This document shows positions 9,531 to 16,726 of a DNA stretch of 64,000 bases, piece after piece. The notes under the pieces were generated by a model. The model was given only the letters and a program-made list of their open reading frames with translations. It did no database searches and was not told the DNA's origin. The position numbers were made by a program, and so were the translations under genes. The DNA is taken from assembly GCF_038397755.1 (NCBI RefSeq), contig NZ_CP151637.1, forward strand, positions 744,001 through 808,000. Reading direction: 5' to 3'. Origin of the DNA: Microbacterium sp. LWH7-1.2. GTDB taxonomy: Bacteria; Actinomycetota; Actinomycetes; Actinomycetales; Microbacteriaceae. The number at the start of each line of letters is the position of its first letter. Positions within the stretch are counted from its first letter, which is position 1.

Positions 9531-10246
9531 GTTCGCGCTCCTTCTTCCCCCGCGATGCTCTCGGGCCCGGCTGCACCGGTGATGCGGACGCAGCAGCGTC
9601 CGGCCTGCGGATCCGTGACGAGCTCGCCGCCGCCGTCGGGCACCGCGCTCCGCATGCCTTCCACCAGCGCCCTGTTGAGGTGGCAGACCAATTCGGTGTG
9701 CCGCTGCGCGAGGGTGTGGAACGGACAGTTGCCAAACACCACGTCGCCGTCGTCCTCGAGCGGCTCATATCCGCTGTCCTCGAGTGCAGACCGCAGGGAG
9801 GTGGACCCGTACGCGAGTTCGCGGCCATGCTCGTGGGCGATGCCGCGCAGAGCGGTGTGCACGTCGGATCCGCTGTCCGCCGACTCCTCGATGGCGCTCG
9901 CCAGTATCTCGCCGAGCAGGTCGTAGTGCCGCTCAGGCAGCGACACACTGACTTCCGTGTCCGCGCGTCCGTACAGCTTGGAAGGCCGACCGGCGCCTGG
10001 CCCGTCCCGGCCGCTCAACCGGCGGTACCGCACCTCGAGCAGGCCCACATCCGCCAACCGGTCGAGATGGAAGGCCACGGTGCTTCTGGGCAGGCCGACC
10101 GCCGCCGCGGCGGCATCTCGACTGAGCGGCTCGGTGCTCTTCGACATCAGTTCGTACAGCGCCAGGCGCGCCGGATCGGCGAGCGCTGTGATGGCCTTGA
10201 TGCGACGCCTTCTGGATGCGGTGGGGGTGATCCGTTCCGGTTCCAC
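9527..10246 (-). CDS. ArsR-like regulator with a C-terminal cysteine cluster
   Basis: A 239-aa predicted transcription factor. Residues about 15-95 form a winged helix-turn-helix ([12 protein letters not shown]..., recognition helix [14 protein letters not shown]). The C-terminal half is an effector domain with Cys174 ([10 protein letters not shown]), Cys188 (ELVCHLN) and Cys218-Cys219 (GRCCVRI). This arrangement resembles the SufR group, whose cysteines hold an Fe-S cluster, but the ligand here is inferred. It starts with GTG, 6 nt after a TAGAGT -10 box, and overlaps tal at its stop, so it probably controls its own operon. Confidence 0.85.
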   Translation of the reverse strand: MEPERITPTASRRRRIKAITALADPARLALYELMSKSTEPLSRDAAAAAVGLPRSTVAFHLDRLADVGLLEVRYRRLSGRDGPGAGRPSKLYGRADTEVSVSLPERHYDLLGEILASAIEESADSGSDVHTALRGIAHEHGRELAYGSTSLRSALEDSGYEPLEDDGDVVFGNCPFHTLAQRHTELVCHLNRALVEGMRSAVPDGGGELVTDPQAGRCCVRITGAAGPESIAGEEGART

Positions 10247-10252
10247 GGGTCC

Positions 10253-10286
10253 ACTCTACTCTAAAGGCAGTGAACCTTGACTAAAG
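10253..10286 (-). promoter_or_regulatory. Leaderless promoter and candidate operator of the regulator-tal operon
   Basis: On the minus strand TAGAGT (10258 to 10253) sits 6 nt before the GTG start. Immediately upstream are two copies of CTTTAG (10286-10281 and 10266-10261), 20 bp apart, and an AAGG-N7-CCTT dyad (10264-10278). Spacing by two helical turns next to the -10 box makes this a likely autoregulatory site. Confidence 0.45.
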
Positions 10287-10344
10287 AATTATTGCTTCTT
10301 GCAGTCGCAACTATCGGAGTGGACTGGAGTCGATCGGCTGCTGC

Positions 10345-10357
10345 GCAAGCGCTTTCC
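10345..10357. promoter_or_regulatory. Weak LacI-type half-palindrome
   Basis: GCAAGCGCTTTCC contains the perfect octamer palindrome AAGCGCTT at 10347-10354, similar to LacI/GalR-family operators. It lies about 100 bp upstream of the regulator-tal operon and just past the GH27 stop codon. It could be chance. Confidence 0.25.
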
Positions 10358-10380
10358 GGCGGCATCCGATCGGCGTCGGA

Positions 10381-11685
10381 TCAGGCGCGCAGCAGCCTGC
10401 AGCCGTGTGGCTCGAGCGTGATCCGTACGACGGAGCTGCCGGGGGCGACGCTGCGGGCGGCATCGGATTGTTCGTGGACGGCTTCGATGGGAACGGATGC
10501 CGCGTCCCAGACGTCGGTGACGGCGGCCGGTGCCGGGCCGAGGCCGAGGGAGCGGGTGTCGAACGGCACCTCGCGTGCTTCGTCGGCGGTGTTGAACACG
10601 GCGACCCAGCGGGTGTCGTCGCGCTCGGCGGTCCAGACCACGAGGTCGTGCTCGCGCAGCAGCTCCCGGTTGCCGGTGGAGTCGCGGAGGATCTCGAGCA
10701 CGTCGTCGTTGGTGAACAGGGCGATCGTCTCGGGCGCGCTGGTCGGCAGGTCGCCGCCGATCATGAGCGGGGAGCGCGCCATCACCCACAGTGTGACGAG
10801 CGATCGGCGCTCGGGGAGGGTGAGTGCGCCCTCGCGGGGCTCGCCGACCTCGGCGCGGATGCCGATGCGGCCGAGGGGCAGCATGTCGGCGTCCGGCCAG
10901 CCGTCCGGCCCGGCGAGCGGCGCCCAGCGGGCGAGACGGGCGAAGTTGGCCTGGACGTCGTCCCACCGGTCCCACATGTCGTCGCACACGCGCCACATCG
11001 TCGTGTGTTCGCGAAGATGGGCGAGATGCGCCGCCGACAGGTCGCGTCCGGGCGAGAGCGACAGCGCGATGTCGCGGTCGGCGCGCTGCACCGCCAGCGA
11101 GTACGCCTCGATGTCGGGCGTCTGGTATGGCCACAGCATGTCGTCGGCCTTGATGAAGTCGATGCCCCACTCGGCGAACTGCGCGACGCACGAGTCGTAG
11201 TACGCCTGCGCGGCGGGGTTGTGATGGTCGAGCCCGAGGTAGTGCGGATTCCACTCGCAGACGTTCGTCGGGTCGGCGATCTGCGCGGCGGTCGCTTCGG
11301 TTCCGAGGACGGGGGTGTCGGCCGCGACCGATACGCGCGGGATGCCGCGCATCACATGGACGCCGAGCTTCAGGCCCATCTCGTGGATGCGTTCGGCGAG
11401 CGGCCCGAACCCGGCGCCGCCCGCGGAGCTCGGGAACCGGACCGGGTCGGGGTGCAGGCGCCCGTACGAGTCGATCGTGAGGGACGCGGCATCCGTGTAG
11501 CCGTGCGATCTCGCGTGGGGGTCGGCCCAGTCCGCGTCGATGACGATCGTGTCCCACCCGTGGCGGAGCAGGTGCTCGGCCATGAACTCCGCGTTCGCGA
11601 GCACCTCGGCCTCGGTGATCGTGGTGCCGTAGCAGTCCCAGCTGTTCCACCCCATCGGGGGCGTGGTCGTCTTGCGCAGTGTCAT
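10381..11685 (-). CDS. Glycoside hydrolase family 27 (alpha-galactosidase-like)
   Basis: Retaining alpha-galactosidase or alpha-N-acetylgalactosaminidase-type enzyme, 434 aa. The clan-D opening motif PPMGWNSWDCYG is at residues 9-20, the probable nucleophile is Asp181 (FIKADDM) and the acid/base is in the WRVCDDMWDRW segment (Asp235/236). A C-terminal beta-sandwich follows (about 350-434). No signal peptide is seen. I chose ATG 11685, with AGGAAG upstream, over the longer frame from 11790, which adds unconserved arginine-rich sequence. It follows the GH29 gene on the same strand and probably shares its induction. Confidence 0.9.
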   Translation of the reverse strand: MTLRKTTTPPMGWNSWDCYGTTITEAEVLANAEFMAEHLLRHGWDTIVIDADWADPHARSHGYTDAASLTIDSYGRLHPDPVRFPSSAGGAGFGPLAERIHEMGLKLGVHVMRGIPRVSVAADTPVLGTEATAAQIADPTNVCEWNPHYLGLDHHNPAAQAYYDSCVAQFAEWGIDFIKADDMLWPYQTPDIEAYSLAVQRADRDIALSLSPGRDLSAAHLAHLREHTTMWRVCDDMWDRWDDVQANFARLARWAPLAGPDGWPDADMLPLGRIGIRAEVGEPREGALTLPERRSLVTLWVMARSPLMIGGDLPTSAPETIALFTNDDVLEILRDSTGNRELLREHDLVVWTAERDDTRWVAVFNTADEAREVPFDTRSLGLGPAPAAVTDVWDAASVPIEAVHEQSDAARSVAPGSSVVRITLEPHGCRLLRA

Positions 11686-11826
11686 CGCTGTCTCGTCTTC
11701 CTGTCGTGGTGGTGTCAGCGGATCTCGCGCCAGGCGAATCAGCGGGGGAGACCGGACTCGGTGGCGGGCAGGCCGTTCGGTGAGGGGCACGGCGCGCGGG
11801 TTCGGGCCGCACGCGCCGCGCCCCTC

Positions 11827-11852
11827 GGCACGTCGGGTTACCCGACCGTGCC
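11827..11852. terminator. Hairpin between GH29 and GH27
   Basis: GGCACG and TCGGGT pair with ACCCGA and CGTGCC across a 1-nt loop, with one bulged C. It lies in the 195-bp gap after the GH29 stop. No T-run follows on the minus strand, so it may be a partial terminator or a stabilising/processing hairpin. I see no further gene in the gap 11686-11880. Confidence 0.4.
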
Positions 11853-11880
11853 CATGACGTCGGTGCCCGAGCGGGTCACC

Positions 11881-13428
11881 TCATGCGTCCTGCTCCGCCC
11901 GGAAGGTCGGTCCGTCGACGCTGCCCACGACGTCGGCGAGGAGCTGATCCGTGTGCCGCCACTCGCCGCTCCGGCGGCGCGGCCGCACCCGGAAGCACAG
12001 CGGCATGTCGCGCGGCGCGCCCTCGGGCACTTCGATGAACAAGCCCTCGGTGGTTCGGCGGTAACGGATCTCGGGGCGCCACGGACCCACCAGGTCCACT
12101 CGTTCGATGTCGCACGCCAGCAGGGTCAGTTCGCTTCCGAGCGACCGGATCCTGACTTCGGAATCGGCGACGGGGCCGAGCACCGTCGCGTAGATGTCGC
12201 CACGTGCGGTCGTGAAGCGGATGTCGCGCTCGGTGTAGGGCTGGCGGGCCGTGTCGGTGAAGGCTCCGTCGGCGACCGCCACAGGCCCCTCGCCCGGCAC
12301 GAGCCATGGGCGGGTGCCGTAGACCGCCTCGCCGTTGGTCGCGAGCCATGACCCCACCGCCTCCAGCATCCGCACCTCCTCGGCGGGGATGGTCCCGTCC
12401 GCCTTCGGGCCGATGTTGAGCAGCAGGGCGCCGTTCTTCGACACGATGTCGACGAGGTCGCAGACCAGGTCGTACGCGGTCTTCCACTGCTGCGGCTCGA
12501 CGTGGCACCACGAGGTCGTCGAGACAGAGGTGTCGGTCTGCCAGAACTCCGGGCGGATGCCCGACAGCTGGCCGCGCTCGACATCGAAGACCGCCGTGCC
12601 GCCGGGGAAGGCGTCGTACTTGTAGTTGATGGCGACCTCACGCCCCCACTCCTCGGCGCGGGTGTAGAAGTAGGCCGCGAAGCGTCGCAGGTACGGCTCG
12701 AAGGCCGGCTGCTCGATCCACCAGTCGAAGTACACGATGTCGGGACGCTGCAGGTCGACGAGTTCGCACGTGCGCGCGAGCCAGTCCTCCAGGAACGAGA
12801 CGCTCGGCTGCACCTCCTCGGGGGCGGCGGGGCCGTACAGGTCCAGCGTGTCGGGGGCGTCCACGTCGGACGGGATCGAGCGGCCGCCGTTGAAGTAGAA
12901 CCAGTGTTCGGCGCGGTGGCTCGAGACGCCGAACGCCAGTCCCTGCGCGCGCATCGCGTCGCGGAGTTCGCCGATGACGTCTCGCTCCGGTCCCATGGCG
13001 GCGGCGTTCCAGCGCGACAGAGCGGTGTCGTACATCGCGAACCCGTCGTGATGCTCGGCGACGGGCACCACGAACCGGGCGCCCGACCGGCCGATGATCC
13101 GTGCCCACTCTGCGGCGTCGAACTTCTCGGCGCGGAACATCGGGACGAAGTCCTTGTAGCCGAACTCCCGCTGGTCGCCGTACGTCCGGCGGTGGTGGTC
13201 GTACTCCGGCGTCCCCGGCCGGTACATGTTGCGCGGGTACCACTCGTTCGCGAACGCGGGCACCGAGTACACGCCCCAGTGGATGAAGACACCGAACTTG
13301 CCCTCGACGTACCACTGCGGCGGGGCGACCTTCAGGCGCTCCCATTCGGCTGCGCGCGAGCCCGCGGCGATCACGGCGTCGATGGCATCGAGGCGGGCGC
13401 CGACCTCGGGGAGCATGGCGGTGGTCAT
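11881..13428 (-). CDS. Alpha-L-fucosidase, glycoside hydrolase family 29
   Basis: Retaining fucosidase, 515 aa, releasing alpha-linked L-fucose from glycans. The family segments WYVEGKFGVFIHWGVYSVPAF (about 39-59) and EHHDGFAMYD (about 125-134) are present. The nucleophile is probably Asp235 in VYFDWW, and the catalytic domain runs to about residue 350 (LLLNIGPKADG) before a beta-sandwich tail. No signal peptide. The ATG at 13428 overlaps the stop of a 43-codon GH43 remnant (ATGA), so its translation is coupled to that remnant. Two LacI-type operators lie upstream. Confidence 0.92.
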   Translation of the reverse strand: MTTAMLPEVGARLDAIDAVIAAGSRAAEWERLKVAPPQWYVEGKFGVFIHWGVYSVPAFANEWYPRNMYRPGTPEYDHHRRTYGDQREFGYKDFVPMFRAEKFDAAEWARIIGRSGARFVVPVAEHHDGFAMYDTALSRWNAAAMGPERDVIGELRDAMRAQGLAFGVSSHRAEHWFYFNGGRSIPSDVDAPDTLDLYGPAAPEEVQPSVSFLEDWLARTCELVDLQRPDIVYFDWWIEQPAFEPYLRRFAAYFYTRAEEWGREVAINYKYDAFPGGTAVFDVERGQLSGIRPEFWQTDTSVSTTSWCHVEPQQWKTAYDLVCDLVDIVSKNGALLLNIGPKADGTIPAEEVRMLEAVGSWLATNGEAVYGTRPWLVPGEGPVAVADGAFTDTARQPYTERDIRFTTARGDIYATVLGPVADSEVRIRSLGSELTLLACDIERVDLVGPWRPEIRYRRTTEGLFIEVPEGAPRDMPLCFRVRPRRRSGEWRHTDQLLADVVGSVDGPTFRAEQDA

Positions 13429-13556
13429 CGGGTCCCCGACGAGTACTCGAAGCTCGAGTGCGCGAGATAGTACGCATCGCGTCCGCGACAGATGGTCGGG
13501 TCGGGGAAGAACCCGGGAACGACAGGCTGCACGGCCGCCGATACTGCATCCGTCAT
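13425..13556 (-). pseudogene. Remnant of a GH43 beta-xylosidase/arabinofuranosidase gene (43 codons)
   Basis: This minus-strand open frame from ATG 13556 to TGA 13425 encodes 43 aa. Residues 11-38 include PVVPGFFPDPTICR and YYLAHSSFEY, which match the start of GH43 enzymes, including the catalytic-base Asp19 of the PDP motif. The usual continuation FPGVPI is replaced by SSGTR and a stop. Everything after the first propeller blade of a roughly 500-aa enzyme is missing. The stop overlaps the GH29 ATG in the ATGA manner of intact operons, which suggests a large internal deletion that kept the 3' junction. It may still act as a short translated leader for GH29. Confidence 0.8.
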
Positions 13557-13593
13557 CGGATCTCTTCTCCAGTCGTCATTGGTGGGAAGTATT

Positions 13594-13607
13594 TCGAAAC
13601 GCTTCGA
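13594..13607. promoter_or_regulatory. LacI-type operator O1
   Basis: TCGAAACGCTTCGA is a near-perfect 14-bp palindrome with a central CG, typical of LacI/GalR-family operators. It lies just downstream of the -10 box of the GH43-remnant/GH29 promoter, where a repressor would block transcription. Confidence 0.65.
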
Positions 13608-13613
13608 TCTATG

Positions 13614-13642
13614 AGCCTAGAGGTGAGCCCGCGCGGCCACAA
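13614..13642 (-). promoter_or_regulatory. Promoter of the GH43-remnant/GH29/GH27 cluster
   Basis: On the minus strand TTGTGG (13642-13637) and TAGGCT (13619-13614) are separated by 17 bp, a good sigma-70-type arrangement. It lies between the two LacI-type palindromes. The remainder of the gap 13557-13717 shows no gene. Confidence 0.6.
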
Positions 13643-13651
13643 GAGTCGATA

Positions 13652-13665
13652 TCGAAGCGTTTCCA
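13652..13665. promoter_or_regulatory. LacI-type operator O2
   Basis: TCGAAGCGTTTCCA repeats the O1 half-site in the other orientation (13 of 14 bases match the reverse complement of O1). It is centred 58 bp from O1, on the far side of the promoter, an arrangement seen where a LacI-family repressor loops DNA. No lacI-type regulator gene is in the window. Confidence 0.6.
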
Positions 13666-13717
13666 CGTCCGGTTCGGCCGCAGGCTTCGCCCTGCCGCTG
13701 CATCGCGGCACTCGGCG

Positions 13718-14359
13718 TCACCCGTGCGCACGCGGATCCTGGGTCGGATCTATGTACGGGGGCGGGCAGCCGCGGTCGACGGCTTCCGGGCGGAGCTCGA
13801 AGTGCCACGGCTCGTTTCCGTAGGTCTGGCAGAGCCCGTACGCGGCGCCTTGGCCCGCCAGCCAGTCCACCGCGTCGTAGGAGCCCACGTCCACGGCGTC
13901 GCCCGCCACGTGCGCGGAGGTCTCGGGAGACGCCACCCAGCGAGCGGCCTCCTCAGCCGAGCCGTACTGCTCGACCGCCTCCTGCAGAAGGCGATCCTGA
14001 TATTCGGCCGAGCGCCAGCCGCTGTTCACCCGGATCACGACGCCGCCGCTCGCCGCGTCGGTCGACGCCCGCTTCACTGCGTCGAGCAACGCCGGGGAGA
14101 GGCGCGCCACCCCCGGGTATCCCTCGTCGAACGCGGTCGCACCATCGGGGAGGAGTCCGTCCGCCGCGGTGACGGCACCGTCCGGCGCGTCCGGCGCCGG
14201 CGCGTGGCGCCCGCCGGGCGTGTCGCCGAGGGAGCCCGCCGCCGCTGCCGATCTGTAGACCGCCAGCCCGACGATCGCGAGGGCGACGATGACCAGGATC
14301 ACGAGGGCGTGCCGGAGCACGCGGCGGGTTCTCGGCAGGGCGGCTGCGGTGGGGATCAT
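13718..14359 (-). CDS. VanY-like D-alanyl-D-alanine carboxypeptidase
   Basis: Membrane-anchored zinc peptidase trimming the terminal D-Ala of peptidoglycan stem peptides. The 213-aa protein has one N-terminal membrane helix (about 17-37), a Pro/Ala linker, then the peptidase_M15B/VanY domain. Zinc and catalytic residues are visible as SAHVAGDAVD (His150, Asp157) and EPWHFE (His186). The ATG is preceded by GGGAG. It is divergent from a response regulator/histidine kinase pair 86 bp away, the arrangement expected for a target of that system. There are no vanHAX genes here, so glycopeptide resistance should not be assumed. Confidence 0.88.
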   Translation of the reverse strand: MIPTAAALPRTRRVLRHALVILVIVALAIVGLAVYRSAAAAGSLGDTPGGRHAPAPDAPDGAVTAADGLLPDGATAFDEGYPGVARLSPALLDAVKRASTDAASGGVVIRVNSGWRSAEYQDRLLQEAVEQYGSAEEAARWVASPETSAHVAGDAVDVGSYDAVDWLAGQGAAYGLCQTYGNEPWHFELRPEAVDRGCPPPYIDPTQDPRAHG

Positions 14360-14391
14360 GCTCCCAGCTGACGCGCGCGCGTGTTGCGAGG

Positions 14392-14424
14392 GCGTATCGG
14401 CTTTCGCATACGCGGACGATATGC
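14392..14424. promoter_or_regulatory. Overlapping dyads between vanY-like gene and the response regulator
   Basis: GCGTAT (14392-14397) is mirrored by ATACGC (14408-14413), and GCATA (14406-14410) by TATGC (14420-14424). These overlapping inverted repeats lie in the 86-bp divergent promoter region and are candidate binding sites for the neighbouring response regulator. Confidence 0.45.
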
Positions 14425-14433
14425 ACCGGCTCG

Positions 14434-14439
14434 TAGCAT
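14434..14439 (+). promoter_or_regulatory. Leaderless -10 box of the response regulator gene
   Basis: TAGCAT is followed by 6 nt and the ATG. No -35 of the TTGACA type is seen, so activation by a bound regulator at the adjacent dyads is plausible. Confidence 0.5.
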
Positions 14440-14445
14440 CGAGGC

Positions 14446-15126
14446 ATGCGCGTACTGGTGGTCGAGGACGAGCCCCTCATGGCGGAGGCGATCCGCACCG
14501 GTCTGCGCCTCGAGGCGATCGCCGCCGACGTCGCGGGCGACGGCGACACCGCACTCGAGCTGCTGGGCATCAACAGCTACGACATCGCCGTCCTCGATCG
14601 CGACATCCCCGGCCCCTCGGGGGATGACGTCGCCGCGCACATCGTGCGCTCGGGCAGCGGCATCCCGATCCTGATGCTCACCGCGGCGGATCGCATCGAC
14701 GACAAGGCGACCGGATTCGAGCTGGGCGCCGACGACTACCTCACGAAGCCGTTCGACCTGCAGGAGCTCGTGCTGCGGCTGCGGGCGCTGGATCGTCGCC
14801 GTGCCCACAGCCGGCCGCCGGTGCAGGAGCTCGCGGGACTGAGACTGGATCCGTTCCGCCGCGAGGTCTACCGCGACGACCGCTACGTCGCGCTGACGCG
14901 CAAGCAATTCGCCGTCCTCGAGGTGCTGATGAGCGCCGAGGGAGGGGTCGTGAGCGCCGAGGAGCTGCTCGAGCGCGCGTGGGACGAGAACGCCGACCCC
15001 TTCACGAACGCCGTGCGCATCACGGTCTCCGCACTGCGCAAGCGGCTGGGCGAGCCGTGGGTGATCACCACCGTCCCCGGAGTCGGCTACCGGATCGGCA
15101 CGGAGGACGGCGTCGGTCATGACTAG
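14446..15126 (+). CDS. OmpR-family response regulator
   Basis: A 226-aa DNA-binding regulator of a two-component system. The receiver domain has the acidic pocket (EDE at 7-9), phospho-acceptor Asp51 in VLDRDIPG, Thr79 in MLTAAD and Lys101 in YLTKPFD. The C-terminal winged helix (about 130-220) ends with the typical VRITVSALRKRLG and GVGYRI segments. It overlaps the histidine-kinase gene by 8 bases and is divergent from the vanY-like gene. Envelope stress or cell-wall control is the likely role, inferred from that neighbour. Confidence 0.93.
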   Translation: MRVLVVEDEPLMAEAIRTGLRLEAIAADVAGDGDTALELLGINSYDIAVLDRDIPGPSGDDVAAHIVRSGSGIPILMLTAADRIDDKATGFELGADDYLTKPFDLQELVLRLRALDRRRAHSRPPVQELAGLRLDPFRREVYRDDRYVALTRKQFAVLEVLMSAEGGVVSAEELLERAWDENADPFTNAVRITVSALRKRLGEPWVITTVPGVGYRIGTEDGVGHD

Positions 15127-16204
15127 GGCGCCCGGCATGAGCGTCCGGGTCAAGCTCACCCTCAGCTACGCCGGATTCCTCATGGTGGCGGGCACGCTCC
15201 TGCTCACCGTGGTGTGGCTGTTCCTCCTCAGATACGTGCCGGATGGACAGATCACCGGTCCGGGGCCATTCGTCCCGAATCGCGACGACCTCATCCGCGC
15301 ATTCACCCCCGCCGCCACCTGGGCGCTGCTCTTCCTCCTCGTGTTCGGGCTTCTCGGCGGCTGGCTCCTCGCCGGGCGGATGCTCGCGCCGCTGGCGCGG
15401 GTCACGGCAGCCACGCGCCTCGCGGCGAGCGGCTCGCTGTCGCACCGGATCGCGCTGCCAGGACGCCAGGACGAGTTCCGCGAGCTGGCCGACAGCTTCG
15501 ATGCGATGCTTGCGCGCCTCGACGCGCACGTCGCCGAGCAGCGGCGGTTCGCCGCGAATGCGTCGCACGAGCTGCGCACGCCCCTGGCGATCACCCAGAC
15601 GCTGCTCGACGTCGCCCGCAACGACCCCCACCGCGATGCGGATGCCCTGATCGTGCAACTCCGCGCGGTCAACACCCGTGCGATCGAGCTCACCGAGGCG
15701 CTGCTGGTGCTCAGCCGGGCCGAGCAGGGGTCATTCACCCGGGAACCCGTCGATCTGTCCCTCGTCGCCGAGGAGGCCGCCGAGACGCTGCTCCCGCTTG
15801 CGGAGGCTCGCGGCGTGGCCATCCGCACGAGCGGCGAAGTCGCCTGGACCACCGGGTCGTACGCCCTGCTGCTCCAGCTGGTGTCGAACCTCGTGCACAA
15901 CGCCATCGTGCACAACCTCCCCGCGCACGGCACGGTCGATGTCATCACTGCCGAGCGCGACGGCGCAGTGGAGCTCGTCGTCGAGAACACGGGCGAGCAG
16001 CTCACCCCCGAGCGAACGGCGACGCTGACCGAGCCGTTCCAGCGCGGGAGCGAGCGCGTCCGTGCCGGCGACCACGTCGGGGTTGGGCTGGGGCTCGCGA
16101 TCGTCCGGAGCATCGCGGAGGCCCACGGTGGGACGCTCCTCCTCACGGCTCGGGCGGGCGGAGGCCTGCGGGTCGCGGTGCGGCTCGGCGCGCGGCATCC
16201 GTGA
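15119..16204 (+). CDS. Sensor histidine kinase
   Basis: A 361-aa membrane kinase paired with the preceding regulator. Two membrane helices (about 15-38 and 66-88) enclose a short ~28-residue outer loop, which suggests sensing within or near the membrane, as in VanS/BceS-like kinases. A HAMP segment follows, then the dimerisation domain with His150 in SHELRTPLA, and the ATPase domain with N (LVHNAIVHN) and G (VGLGLAIV) boxes. The ATG at 15119 overlaps the regulator stop. A second ATG at 15137 (MSVRVKL) is a possible alternative start. Confidence 0.92.
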   Translation: MTRAPGMSVRVKLTLSYAGFLMVAGTLLLTVVWLFLLRYVPDGQITGPGPFVPNRDDLIRAFTPAATWALLFLLVFGLLGGWLLAGRMLAPLARVTAATRLAASGSLSHRIALPGRQDEFRELADSFDAMLARLDAHVAEQRRFAANASHELRTPLAITQTLLDVARNDPHRDADALIVQLRAVNTRAIELTEALLVLSRAEQGSFTREPVDLSLVAEEAAETLLPLAEARGVAIRTSGEVAWTTGSYALLLQLVSNLVHNAIVHNLPAHGTVDVITAERDGAVELVVENTGEQLTPERTATLTEPFQRGSERVRAGDHVGVGLGLAIVRSIAEAHGGTLLLTARAGGGLRVAVRLGARHP

Positions 16205-16249
16205 TCCCGGCCATTGCGCGGGTGCGATGCGTCGACAAGGGTGGAACGC

Positions 16250-16726
16250 ATGAGCGCAGTGACCCCGTTCCTCTGGTTCGACGATGCCGCGGAGGAGGCC
16301 GTCACGTTCTACACGGGGCTGATCCCGGACTCCGAGCTCGTGACGATCGACCGCTACCCCGACGAGGTGCCGGGGATGGGGGGAAAGGTCATGCACGTGC
16401 ACTTCCGGCTGGGCGGCCGCGACTATTTCGGGATGGATGCCGGTCCGCAGTTCCCGTTCACGGAGGCTGTCTCGCTGTACGTCGCCTGCCGCGATCAGGC
16501 GGAGGTCGACCGATACTGGGACGCGCTGACGGCGGACGGCGGCCAGGAGCAGCCCTGCGGGTGGCTCAAGGACCGCTGGGGTCTGTCGTGGCAGATCATC
16601 CCGGACCGGCTCGTGGAGCTGATCCGCCACCCCGACCCCGAGGTCGCCCACCGCGCCGTGCAGGCGATGCTCCGGATGCGGCGCATCGACCTCGCGGTCC
16701 TCGAGGCGGCCGTGGCGGACGGATGA
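16250..16726 (+). CDS. VOC-family protein (PhnB/3-demethylubiquinone methyltransferase-like)
   Basis: A 158-aa protein of the vicinal-oxygen-chelate superfamily, PhnB-like group. The opening segment VTPFLWFDDAAEEAVTFYTG and GWLKDRWGLSWQIIP are typical. Many relatives are annotated as methyltransferases or glyoxalases without proof; the true substrate is unknown. I chose ATG 16250 because the conserved sequence starts there; the longer frame from 16214 adds 12 unconserved residues. The stop overlaps the ATG of the sugar dehydrogenase gene (ATGA). Confidence 0.85.
   Translation: MSAVTPFLWFDDAAEEAVTFYTGLIPDSELVTIDRYPDEVPGMGGKVMHVHFRLGGRDYFGMDAGPQFPFTEAVSLYVACRDQAEVDRYWDALTADGGQEQPCGWLKDRWGLSWQIIPDRLVELIRHPDPEVAHRAVQAMLRMRRIDLAVLEAAVADG

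Noticed and set aside
13718..16204. Glycopeptide-resistance cluster
   Set aside because: Only a VanY-like peptidase and a two-component system are present; vanH, vanA and vanX are missing.
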